The notes under the pieces: model-generated
The model's input: only the letters and a program-made list of their open reading frames with translations
Databases searched by the model: none
Told to the model about the DNA's origin: nothing
Program-made: the position numbers and the translations under genes
Part shown: positions 1 through 12,700 of the stretch, piece after piece
How positions within the stretch are numbered: position 1 is the stretch's first letter
Layout: every line of letters starts with the position of its first letter
Assembly: GCA_964247055.1 (NCBI GenBank)
Contig: OZ176058.1
Coordinates: 124,001-188,000, forward strand
Reading direction: 5' to 3'
Length of the DNA: 64,000 nucleotides
Source of the DNA: Paragordius varius
Lineage: Eukaryota; Nematomorpha

Positions 1-653
1 CACTTTTGTGTACCGAAAAAAAAGCTTGTTGGACATCCCTGTTTTTTTTTAAATTTCATTGTCAAATCTTGTCCTGATATCAAAAAATTATAATTAAGTT
101 TTTAAAATCTGTATAATTTCAATTTTTACCATATAAATAGGTTGTATCGCTAAAATTAAGCTTTAAAAAAGTGTAATTGTCTTTAATGAAAAATAATATT
201 CTTTATGGTTTATGTTGATTGTATAATTTCATTTTTACTGTATATTATAACCCCTCGCATTTTTTAAAAAATATTTGAAATATTAATATTTACTTCTTAC
301 AAATAACTTAATTTATTTTTTTATAAAAAAGGAAACATAATTGTACTTGCAGGGTTAATTAAAATTTCTAATGCCAGATATTTTATAAACGTGGATTGCA
401 AATTTATTTTTTCATAATAAATATTTAAAAAAATCAAAATTCAATATCCATAAATAAAAGATCAGATAAGAAAATTGTGTATATTATAAAATTAAATATA
501 TATTAATAAATTATATATTTTTTTTGACAAACAATAAAAATTGGAGAAAAGAAAAAAATGTAAAAACAATTTTTTTTGAAGACAGCCCCATTTTTATATT
601 TAAAATATATTGATTTTTCCAACATAAACCCTTTAACAATTTAAAATGATATA
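1..653. other. AT-rich intergenic DNA
   Basis: No gene seen. Short fragments resembling right ends of the MITE described at 52632 occur at the start. From 590 it grades into the inverted-repeat element. Confidence 0.6.
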
Positions 654-1612
654 CCATACAATTCGAATTCCCCTTTAACATTTCAAATTCACTTTTTTCT
701 AACAATTTAAATTCACCCTTTAATGATTCAAATTTCACCCTTAAAATTCAAATTCACCCATAAATTCACCCTTAAATTCACCCTTGAACAATTCAAATTC
801 ACCCTAAAATGAATTATAAATTTTCAGGCTATTATATCCTCATTAATATGAAATATAACTTTAAGGCATTTTATCTATTTTTCAATATTTAATAATTTTA
901 AACAGAATTTCTTTTTTAAATAAAATAAAATATAAATAATATTTAATCATAAAAAACACATAATTTATTCAAGGAATTTAAATTGTTCAAAGGTAAATTT
1001 AAATAAGTGTAAATTTATTGGTCGAGGGTTGAATTGTTCAAGGGTGAATTTAAATTGTTCAAGGGTGAATTTGAAGGTGAATTTGAATTGTTTAAGGATG
1101 AATTTGAATAGTTCAAGGGGTGAATTTGAATTGTTCAAGGGTAAATTTAAAATCGAGGGTGAATTTGAATAGTTCAAAATTTGAATTGTTCAATGGTAAA
1201 TTTGAATAGCTCAAGGGTGAATTTTTATTGTTCAGGGTTGAAATTGAATTCTTCAAGGGTGAATTTAATCTTAAAAAACACTTAATTTATTTTTAGGGTG
1301 AATTTGAATTCAAGAGAGATTTTGAATTGTTCGAGGGTGAATGTGAATTGTTCAATGGTAAATTTGAATAGCTCAAGGGTTTTTTATTTTCAAGGGTGAA
1401 TTTGAATTGTTTATGGGTGAATTTAAAACGTAAATGGTAAATTTGAATAGTTCAAGGGTGAATTTGAATTGTTAAAGGGTGAATTTGAATTGTTCAAGGG
1501 TGAATTTGAATTGTTCAAGGGTTTTGAATAGTTCAAGGGTAAATTTTAATTGTTAAAGGGTGAATTTCAACAGTTCAAGGGTGAAATAAGGGTGATTTAG
1601 AAGTGTAAGTGG
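654..1612. mobile_element. Second MITE family (ACCATTTACAG ends) with an expanded minisatellite
   Basis: Left end matches CCATNTACA and right end GTGTAAGTGG, the decayed TA-flanked inverted repeats of the family best seen at 19057-19336. Between about 970 and 1600 the motif GGTGAATTTGAATTGTTCAA is repeated roughly 20-25 times, so this copy is about 960 bp rather than 280. Apparent reading frames (KFTLEQF repeats) are products of the minisatellite. Confidence 0.65.
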
Positions 1613-1778
1613 TATTTTTGAAAAAATTTAATTTGAAAAGTATGTTGGTTGTCTTTTAGAAAAGAATTTTTGTTTTTATATTTTTAAGTTTTGTCTGTAT
1701 AATTCGCTCAATTTTTACTATAAAATATAATTATACTAATATTTAATTTTTAAATCAATATTAATAAATGCACACAAA

Positions 1779-1784
1779 TTTATT
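1779..1784 (-). promoter_or_regulatory. Candidate poly(A) signal for FHOD
   Basis: AATAAA on the minus strand about 260 nt beyond the FHOD stop, the first exact hexamer I see downstream. In sequence this AT-rich it may be chance. Confidence 0.3.
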
Positions 1785-1821
1785 GATAAATCCATAATTC
1801 AAAATGAATTCAAAAAATTCG

Positions 1822-1823
<2 letters not shown>

Positions 1824-1892
<69 letters not shown>
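1824..1892. repeat. TA microsatellite
   Basis: About 34 uninterrupted TA dinucleotides. Confidence 0.95.
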
Positions 1893-1895
<3 letters not shown>

Positions 1896-2045
1896 TAATA
1901 AAATAATTTAAAACAAATTAATGAAAAAAGGACCAGATAGTATAAATTAAAATGTATAATTGTAATAAATAATATATTTTTAAATAATTATATATAATAA
2001 AATTTAAAAAAAAAATAAAAAATTGAAAAAAAAAATAAAATTAAA

Positions 2046-2299
2046 TTATCGTTTAACATTGAAAGAACGTCTACCAATATTATTAACATTGAAATTTTCA
2101 TTGTAAGAAACATTTTTATTTTTATTTTTATTATAATTTGTCAGCTGTTTTGTGGCGCCAACCAAACTATTTTGAGTGCAAACAGCTGATGATATTAAAC
2201 AGCTGAGCAGATCATCTGATTTTGCGGTTTCAGAAATTTTATTATAATAAGTTGGTGATTTTCGATAAAATGGTACGCTTGGTGACGATGAGTTTGAAT
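2046..2299 (-). CDS. FHOD: FHOD exon 26 (residues 1640-1723), DAD-like end and stop
   Basis: [14 protein letters not shown] resembles vertebrate TSDEIMDLLVQSVT, the hydrophobic part of the diaphanous autoregulatory domain that binds FH3. GRRSFNVKR stop resembles the basic tail NRKSLRRTLK. Acceptor ATTAG, stop TAA. Three CAGCTG hexamers lie in it. Confidence 0.87.
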
Positions 2300-3746
2300 C
2301 TAATTAAATTTAAATTTTATGAAAAAAAATTATTAAAAAGTTAAAAAAAATTAAATTAAAAAAATTTATTTTTTTGAATTATTAAAAATTTAAAATATAT
2401 TGAATTATTTAAAAAAAATCAATTTTTATAAAAAAATATTATTAAAAAAAATTAAAAAAAGAAAAAAATTACTAAAAAATTATTAAAAAATTTAAATAAT
2501 TAAAAAAAATTAAAAAAGTTAAAAAATTAAAATAAATAAATTTTAAAAAAAATTAAAAAATTTAAAAAGTTAAATAAAATTTAAATTAGAATTTATTTTT
2601 TAGAAAAAAAAATATTAAAAAATTTAATATTTCTAATTTTTTATATAAAAAATATTAAAAAATTTTGAAAAATTTTGAGAAGTTGAATAAACTCTATTTA
2701 AAAAAAAATTATTTAAAAAATATTTTTTAAAAAAAATTAAAATGAATATAAAATGTAAAATTTATTTTAAAAAAATTATTAAAAAACAGAAAAAATAAAA
2801 AAGTTCAAAAATGAATAATATATAAATATAAAGAAAAAATTTAATAAATAATTTAAAAATTAAAAAATATTAAATTTAAAAATAAAAAATTCAAAAATTA
2901 TTAAATTATAAAGTTAAAAAAATAAAAAAAAATATTTTAAAAATTTAAAAAAAATAAAAAAAATTATTAAAAAATTTGAATATTAAAAAATTTAGAAAAA
3001 ATTAAATTAAACATTTTAAAATGAAAAATTATTAAAAAAATGTATAAAAAAGTTAAAAAGCAAAAAAAAATTATTAAAAAACATTAAAAAAACATTGAAA
3101 AAATTTAAAAAAACTCTAATTTTAAATAAATAATAATTTAAAAAAAAAATTTATTTAAAATCAATAAAAAATTAAAAAATTATTAAGAAAAATTATTTTA
3201 AATTTTATGAATTGTAGAATAGTTTATGAATTTAAAATATTTAAAAGGTTAAAAAAAAAAATATTTTAAAATAAAAAAAGTTAAAAAGATTTAAATTTTT
3301 AAAAAATATTAAAAAATGTAAAAAAATAAAAAAAATATATTGAAAAAAATAGTTTTTTTAGATATTTATATTTTTTACTGTAATATAGTAAAAACAAAAT
3401 ATACGGAAGTACAAAATGTGAAAATATAAAGACAAATATTTTTTTCTTAAAAACTGCCTTACTTTTTTAATCTTTATTTTAAAAAATATAACTAATAATT
3501 TAAAACAATATTAATTAAAGATATATATTGGTAATACAATCAATTCTTTATATATAAGAATTGTAATAAATAGCTTATATGAAAAAATCTAAAAAAAATA
3601 TGGTTGTCTTTTGAAAAAAATGTGTATTAATATATTTTTATAGTAAAAACTGAAATTATACGGACAAAACGCGTAAAAATTTAAAGACAAAAAATGTTTT
3701 CTATTAAACAACCTCATACTTTATAACTCATTGTAAAAATTATAAA

Positions 3747-3777
<31 letters not shown>

Positions 3778-6700
3778 TGGTAATACAATCAATTTTATAT
3801 ATATAAGAATTGTAATAAAATAGTTTATATTAAAAACTAAGGTTTTAAAAATTTGATGTTTATTAAAAAATATTTGTTTTTAAATTTCCACGTTTTGTCC
3901 GTATAATTTCAATTTTACTGTAATTATAATCGTAATATACATAATTGATAACTTTTTTATACTTTGCAGTTTAAAACAATGAGTTATATTTAAAAAAAAA
4001 ATGATTTAAAAAGTATGGTTGGTTTTCTTTTAGAAAAAAATTTTATTTATAAAAATGTTTTAATATTTTGTCCGTATAATTTAGTTTTACTGTAAAATAA
4101 AAAATTATTTTTAATACTAATAACACTAATAAACAAGGTTTTAAAAATTTGAAGATATATTATAAAAAAAATATCTGTCTTTATATATTTACGTTTTGTC
4201 CGTATAATTTCAATTTAACTGTAAAATCGTTTAACTTTAATAGCAATAAAAAAGACAAGGTTTTAAAAAATTGATTATATATTTTAAAAAATTTTTATTT
4301 ATTAATAATTTTTACGTTTTGTCCGTATAATTTCAATTTTTACTGTAATTATAATCGTAAAATACATAATTTATAACTTTTTTATACTTTGCAGTTTAAA
4401 ACAATGAGTTATGTTGAAAAAAATCATTAATAAAATTTAATGATATATTATAAAAAAAATATTTATTTACTAATATTTTTAAGTTTTGTCCGTATAATTT
4501 CAGATTTTACTGTAATTATAATGGCAAAATACATAATTGATAACTTTTTTATACTTTGTAGTTTAAAACAATGAGTTTTATTCAAAAAAAAATAAATTTA
4601 AAAAGTATGGTTGGTTTTTTTTTCGAAAAAAAATATTTGTCTTTATATTTCCACGTTTTGTCCGTAAAATTTCAATTTTTATTGTAATTATAATCGTAAA
4701 ATATTTTTAAGTTTAATAATAAAAAAGACAAGGTTTTATAAATTTAATTTTATATTTTAAAAAAAATAGTTTATTAATATTTTTATGTTTTGTCCGTATA
4801 ATTTCAATTTAAACTGTAAAATAAAATATTTTTAATATTAATAGCAATAAAAAAACAAGGTTTTATATATCTGATATATTATAAAAAAATATTTTTTAAG
4901 TTTTTATGTTTTTACGTATTGTCCGTATAATATTAGTTTTATATAAAATTATAAATAAAAAAATATTTTTAACTTTAATAGCAATAAAAAATTAAGGTTT
5001 TATAAATTTGATGTTTATAAAAAAATATTTGTTTTTATAAATATATTTTTACGTTTTGTCCGTATGATTTCAATTTTTACTGTAAAATAAAAAAATATTT
5101 TTAATTTTAATAGCAATAAAAAAGTCAAGGTTTTATGAATTTATTGATATATTATAAAAAAATATTTGTCATTATAAAAATTTTAACATTTTGTCCGTAT
5201 AATTTTAGTTTTTACTGTAAAATCACTAAAAAAATTAATTTTAACATTAATAGCAATAAAAAAGACAAGATATATAAATATGATATTTATTAACAAATAT
5301 TTGTCTTAATATTTTTTCGTTTTGTCCGTATAATTTCAATTTTTACAGTAAAATCGAAAAATATTTTTAATTTTAATATCAATAAATAAACAAGGTTTTT
5401 AAAAATTTAATGATATATTATAAAAATATTTGTCTTTATATTTTAACATTTTGTCCGTATAATTTCAATTTTAAAAATATTTTAATTCTTAAATTTATTA
5501 AAAACCTAAATAATTCCAATTTTAAAAATATTCAAAATTTAATTTTCTTAAATATAAATAATTATTCAAAAATATATTAAAACTTACTCCCTAACAAGAT
5601 ATTTTGAAGTGCTTTATCAGCTGATGTCATACAACCGCTCGCTGAAAGGTTGCGATCATGTGATATTTTATTATTAATATTTTTAAAATTATTTTCAATT
5701 TGATTATTTTTATTATTATTATTGCTATTATTTATAAAACTTTTTAAACTTAATTTGGCATTTTGAGATGGCGTATTTTGTGTAAAAGAGTTTCTTTCAA
5801 AGCCATTATTTTTTTCATTACAAATATTAAAATTGCTATTTTTCCTTGCAGAACTCTTCATAGGTTCAGTCACGATTACCTGATTTTCATCAAGGGCCAA
5901 ACTCAAAAAAGCTCCATTTGTTTCAATATAAGCATTTCCACCATTTGTAATATTAGAGCGGAAGGAAGTAGCTATTGATGTGGGTATTTTTTTGATTGAC
6001 TAAAAAATATAAATTGAAAATTTTTTAAAAATTTAATATTTTTAATTTTTTTAAAAGTTTTTATTTATAAATTGAAAATAATTTTAAATTTATAGAAAAT
6101 TTTTATATTTATTTTTAAGTTGAATTATTGAGAAATAATTTATAAGTTTAAAAATTTTAAAAAATAATAAGATAAAAAGTTTTGAAATGCTTTTTTTATA
6201 AGAATTTTATCAAAAATATATAATATATGAAAAATATTAACTTTGATTAACTTAAAAGTTAAAAATAATATTTTCACATGAAAAACAATTTTATTTATTG
6301 ATATTTTTATGAAATATAGATACATCAAGCATTTTTTATTTTATATTGAAATATAGTTACTTTATATGATAAAATTTATTAAGAAGTCAGATTTAAAAGC
6401 TTATAGAGTTTCGCCATTTATAGCTTAATATAAATGATTTAAATTACTATATTTTCGAAAAATTTGCTATGGATTATTTAATAAAATCTTTTAATATGTT
6501 TTATATTTTTTTTTTCAAAAAAATGAAACATATAATATTGATTACATCTATAATTATTTCCCGCTTTAGAGATTATTAATTACCAATCAAATAATTATTT
6601 ATATATTTAATACAATAATCCTTTACAAGCTTTTGTTCTTTAAAAAAATTTTATTTCGATCAAATTCTAAAATATACTTATTTTCACAAAATTCGCATAA

Positions 6701-9700
6701 TAATTTTTTTTACAATTTTATTTTTCCCGGGATAAGGTTTTACCTTATTAGTTATTTCCAACATTCTAATTTACAGTAAAAACCGAAATTTTACTATGGA
6801 CAAAACGTAAAAATATAAAAGACAATATTTTTTTCAAAAGACAACTATACTTTTTAATTTTTTATTTTTAAAAATATAACTCATTGTTTAAAATGACAAA
6901 ATGTAATATAGAGATATATAAATAACTAACACAATCAATTTTATATTTTACAATTGTAATTTAATAGCTAATAGTAGTAATATTAAGGTTTAAAAAAGTA
7001 TAGTAGTCTTTTTAATAAATACATTTATCTTTATATTTTTACGTTTTGTCCGTATAATTTTAATCTCAAATTAATTTTTTTTAATATTTAAAAACGATTA
7101 TTTTTTAAGTCGCTTATCTTTATAAAAAAAAATCAAAAAACATACTAATCTATAACTTTTTTCTTACATCAATTATCATTTTTCCACGCGTTAAGTTTCG
7201 TTCTTTGGAAATTTCTGGGATTTAAAAATTATAAAATTCTTCCATCAAATTTGGGTTTTAAAGATATTTCCACAAAATAATACTTTATAATAACAAAATT
7301 TATATTTTTAAATAACAAAATTTTTAAAAATTACGAATAATAAAAATTTGTCTTACATCAATTATCATTTCGCGGGTTAAGTTTCGTTCCTTTGAATTTT
7401 TTATTTCCGGGATTTTTAGTTTTAAAAAAATATCCTCAATTTGGTTTTTTAAAGATTATCAATAATAAATTTTTTAAAATAATCATTAAATTTTTAAACA
7501 AAATTTTTTACAAAAATTAGGAAATTTGAAAAATATTAAATATATTTAAATTTCAAAATTATATAAAAATTTATAATATGCATACATCAATTATCATTTT
7601 TCCACGTGTTAAGTTTCGTTCCTTAGAAATTTGTTTTTTCTTTAGGGATTCCAATATATTTAAAAAAAAAGGAATATTTTTAAATATTTTTTAATATCAA
7701 AATTTATATTTTTAAATAACAAAATTGTTAAAAATTACGTAAAATGATAAAAAAAAATTTGAATTTTCCTTACATCAATTATCATTTTTCCACGGGTTAT
7801 TCGTTCTTTGGAAATTTGTTTTTTTCTTAAGGGATTCCAATATTTTTAAAACAATTTTTGAAAGCACAAATTAATATAGATTTTTTTAAAAATCTTAAAA
7901 AATATTAAAATTCTAAAAATATTTTTGAATTATTTCTTACATCAATTATCATTTTTCCACGGGTTAAGTTTCGTTCTTTGGAATTTTTTTTTCTTAAGGG
8001 ATTTTAAAACTTTATTATTTAAACTAATTTTTTTACAAAACATAAAAATTACATAATAATTTATAACTTTTTTCTTACATCAAAAATCATTTTTCCACGC
8101 GTCAAGCTTCCTTAGAATTTTTTAATTCTGGGATTTTATAATTTATACTAAATTTTTTTAATAAAAAAATAAAATTTGAAAATTTTTTTTTAAAAATCGT
8201 AAAAAATATTAAAATTTTCAAAAAATTTACTTATTTTTCTTACATCAATTATCACTTTTCCACAAATTAAGTTTTGTTTTTTTAATAGTTTTTTGTTACA
8301 TTTAATGTTTTCAATTTAAAATATATTTTCGATATTTCACAAAATTCAATATTTAAATTCTACAAAATTAACTAATTTTAAAAAAATTAACTTTATTTTC
8401 CTTACATCAATTATCATTTTTCCACGGGTTAAGTTTCGTTCCTTGGAAATTTGTTTTTTCTTAAATTTTAAAATTTTATTATAACTAATTTTTTTTACAA
8501 AACATAGGAATTAATTTAAATTTTTTTATAAAATTCTCAAAAAATATTTATAATTTTAAATAATCAATAACTTATTTTTCCTTACATCAATTATCATTTT
8601 TCCACGGGTCAAGCTTCCTTAGATTTCTGGGATTTGAAAATTTTAAAATTTATACTGAATTTTTTTCATTAAAAAAATAAAATTAAATTCTAAAAAAATT
8701 AACTTATTTTTCTTACATCAATTATCATTTTTCCACGCGTTAAGTTTCGTTCTTTGGAAATTTGTTTTTTCTTAAGGGATCTTTAAATTTTAAAAAATTT
8801 ATTCTATCAAATTTGGTTTTCAAAGATTTTTTTCAATTATTAATTTTAAATAATTATTAAATTTTTAAATACTCATTGGTTTAAATAACAAAATTTTTCA
8901 AAATTTATATTCTAAATATTTTTGATTTATCCTTACATCAATTATCATTTTTCCACGCGTTAAGTTTCGTTCTTTGGAAATTTGTTTTTTCTTCAGGGAT
9001 TCCAATATTTTTTCTCTTACAGTTTTGTATTCGAGAGCAAAATCCGTTATAATTCGACAAAATTTTGTAATGCCAAGGAAGGCGCCCCCTATATCAGGTG
9101 ATCTGATTGCTGAATTATTTCCCCCACTGCTGGGTATAATTGGTATTCCGAAAAATTCTTGCAATAATCGTTTATATCTAGGATTTAACAAAAATTTAGA
9201 AAAATATTTTTAAAAATATGTTTTTTTAAGTAGTTTTTGTGAAAAAATTTTATTAAATGATTTTTTGTTATTTAATATATTTATAGTGAAAGGTAATTTG
9301 TAGAATATTATATTCTTCTTTGATAATCATATGAAATATTGCTTGTGTTTTAAAAAATATATAGATATTAAAAGTAATCTTTATTTCAATTTAAGTTATT
9401 TACAGTTAAAAAATTCAATAATTATATGGAAGGACAAAACGTAATATAAAGAAAATATTTTTTTCTAAAAGATAACCTAACATACTTTTTAAATCTTGAT
9501 TTTTTATCAATATAACTCATTGTTTTAAACAAAAAAGTATAATATAGAAATGTTAATTGATAACACAATCAATTATGCATTTTAAGATTTTAATTAAATG
9601 TTTTTATAAGATAAATTAAGGTTTAAATAAAGTATGGTTGTCTTTTGAAAAAAAAATTTGTCCGTATATTTTTACTGTAAATTTTTATAATTTAAAGTAT

Positions 9701-12700
9701 TGTTTAAAAAAAGATGGTTCGTATATTTTTACATATTTTACCAAAAAAAAACAATATATAAATACTCATGGAAAATATTTTTTTAATTATATATCAAAGG
9801 TGTACTTAAAAATAATGTTTTGTAAATAATCATATATAATATATATTAATATTTTAAATTACATTTTTTAAAAAAGAAATTTTTTTTTTAAAAAATCAAA
9901 AATTCATTATAAATATTATTAATAATTTTAAATTGAAAATTATTTTTATATTCATTATTAAATTTAACGAAAATATAAATGTATATAATATTTTAATTAA
10001 TTACTTTTTTTAAAAAAAATTTATTTTTTTAAAAAATCAAAAATTTATTATAAATATTATTAATAATTTTAAACTGAAAATTATTAAATTTTTTTATTTT
10101 ACCAAAAGGTTATAAATATTGTAAAATAAATATTTTCAAATATATATAATTTATAAAAAAATATATAAAATATATAAGAATAAAAAAAATAAAAAAATAA
10201 AATAAAAATTAACCGATTTAAAAGCCTTCGATGGACAATTTGTAAAACCATTATACGACCAGCACAATCATTCAAAAATTCGGACATTCTGACAAAAAAA
10301 ATAAAATAAAATTTTATTTTAAAATAAAAAAAAAATAAAATTTATTTTACTTTAAAAATATTTAAAAATTACTAATAATCATTTAAAATAAAATTTAAAA
10401 AGAAAATTTAAATATTATTTGTGATATTTATTGGAAATCGTAAATATTGAAAATAAATCAAATAGTGACTAAAAAATTATATAATATAAAAAAAAATAAA
10501 ATTATTAAATAATTTAAAATAAAAATTAAGAAAATGAACAAATTTAGAATATATTTATAATATAATAAAAATTATATTCATTTAACTAAAAAAATAATTT
10601 ATCTAAGCACAATCATTCAAGAATTCGCAAATACTGACAAAAAAATAAAATTTATTTTACTTTTAAAATAATTATATTTACTAAAAAATAATTTAAAATA
10701 AAAATTAAATATTTTAAATATTATTTATGATATATTGAGAATATTGTAAATATTTAAAAATAAATCAAATATTAAGTATAAAAATAAATAATATAGAATA
10801 AAAATTAAAAATAAACAAATTTAAATATTATTTATGAAATATATTGAAAATTGTTTGTAAATATTCAAATATAAATCAAATTTTAGCTAAAAAAATAATT
10901 TATCCAAGCACAATCATTCAAGAATTCGGACATTCTGACAAAAAAATAAAATTTATTTTATTTTTAAAATATGAAAAATTACTAAAAATTCATTTTAAAT
11001 TAAAATTAAAAAAAACAAATTTAAATATTATTTATGAAATATATTGGAAATTTTAAATTATATAAATATATAAAAAATCAAATTTTAACTAAAAAAATAA
11101 TTTATCTAAGCAAAATCATTCAAGAATTCGGACATTCTGACAAAAAAATAAAATTTATTTTACTTTTAAAATATTTAAAAATTACTATATATATACATTA
11201 AAATTATATATTTTTTTAAAAAATTAACAAATTTAGATATTATTTATGATATATATTTAAAACTGTTTGTAAAAATTCAAAACAAATCAAATTTTAACTA
11301 AAAAAATATTTTATAAGATTAAAAATTTTAAATGATAAAAAATAATTATCATAACCCTTAAAACATTTGAAATAAAATAAAATCAAAATAAATCAAATAT
11401 TAACTAAAAAAATAGTATATATAAAATAATTCCACATTATATTAAATAATTAACATACACTTTGAAATATTTGAAATTTTATATATTCAAATATAAATCA
11501 AATAATAAAACTAAAAAAATAATTTATATAAAATATATAATCAAATTAATACAATATAATTAACATAAGCTTTGAAATATAAAAATAATAAAAAAAAATC
11601 AAATTTTGAGTATAAAAATAATTTATTTAAAATATATAATCAAAATAATACAAAATAATTTAAATAAGCTTTAAAATATTTGAAATTTAAAATAATCAAA
11701 ATAAACCGAATATTAACTCCTAAAAATAATTAATTTACTTTTAAAATGGAAGTAAATTTTTTTCTAAATTAAAAGCTTAATTTTTTTAAAAAAAAATTTA
11801 ATATTTTTTATTTTTAAAAAAAGTTTTTTTTGAATTGAAAACATTTATTATCTTAACAAAAAATAATATTTTTTAAATTATTTTTTGTATAAAAATATTA
11901 ATTTTTTAATTAATTATTTGTATTTTGATATTAATTATATATAAAAAAATAATTTATTTTGAAATTAATTATAATGAAAATATAACTTCCTAACAAAAAA
12001 AATGATTTTTTTAATTATTTCTTGAATTTAAAAAGCTTAATTTCTTAAAAAAATATGTTTTTATTTAAATTTATTTTTAAAAAAAAGTTTTTTATAGTTA
12101 TTTCTTATTTTTTAATTTATTTTTTAAAAAATAAAAAAATTACCTAATTTTTAGAACCGGACCAGTCTCATACTTGAAATTACAAATCATCAAAATAAAC
12201 CGAATATTAACTCCTAAAAATAATTTACTTAAATAGAAATGTTAATTTTTCTTCTGATTTAAAAAAGCTTAATTTTTTTTTTAAAAAAATATACTTTTTA
12301 AATAAAATTTTTTTATTTTACATTTATTTTTTAATTAATTTTACCTAATTTGAAATTAATTTTATAAAGTAATATTTCATCTAAATCAATAATTTTAATT
12401 TCTTAAAAAAAAATAATATTTTTTTAATTATTTTTTTTTAAAATAAATTTCTCAAAAAATAATTATAATAATTTCTTAACAAATATATCTTTTTTTATAT
12501 TTATAAAAATAAATTTTTTTATTTTTTAAATTAAATTATTATAAAATATTAATTTTTTTACCTAATTTTTAGAACCGGACCAGTTTCATACTTAACGATT
12601 GCTTTCAAATGATTCCAGGAATCTTTACACAACTGTTCAGTTTTCTTGAGCGTATTTTCTAATTCTTCGAAATCAACCTATAAAAATAAATTTTTTTTTA

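Noticed and set aside
965-1177. Minus-strand frame of KFTLEQF repeats
   Set aside because: Product of the 20-nt minisatellite within the MITE; no start context and no similar frame in other copies of the element.
3360-5480. CRISPR-like array of direct repeats
   Set aside because: Spacers are similar to each other and the repeat is a transposon end; the genome is animal.
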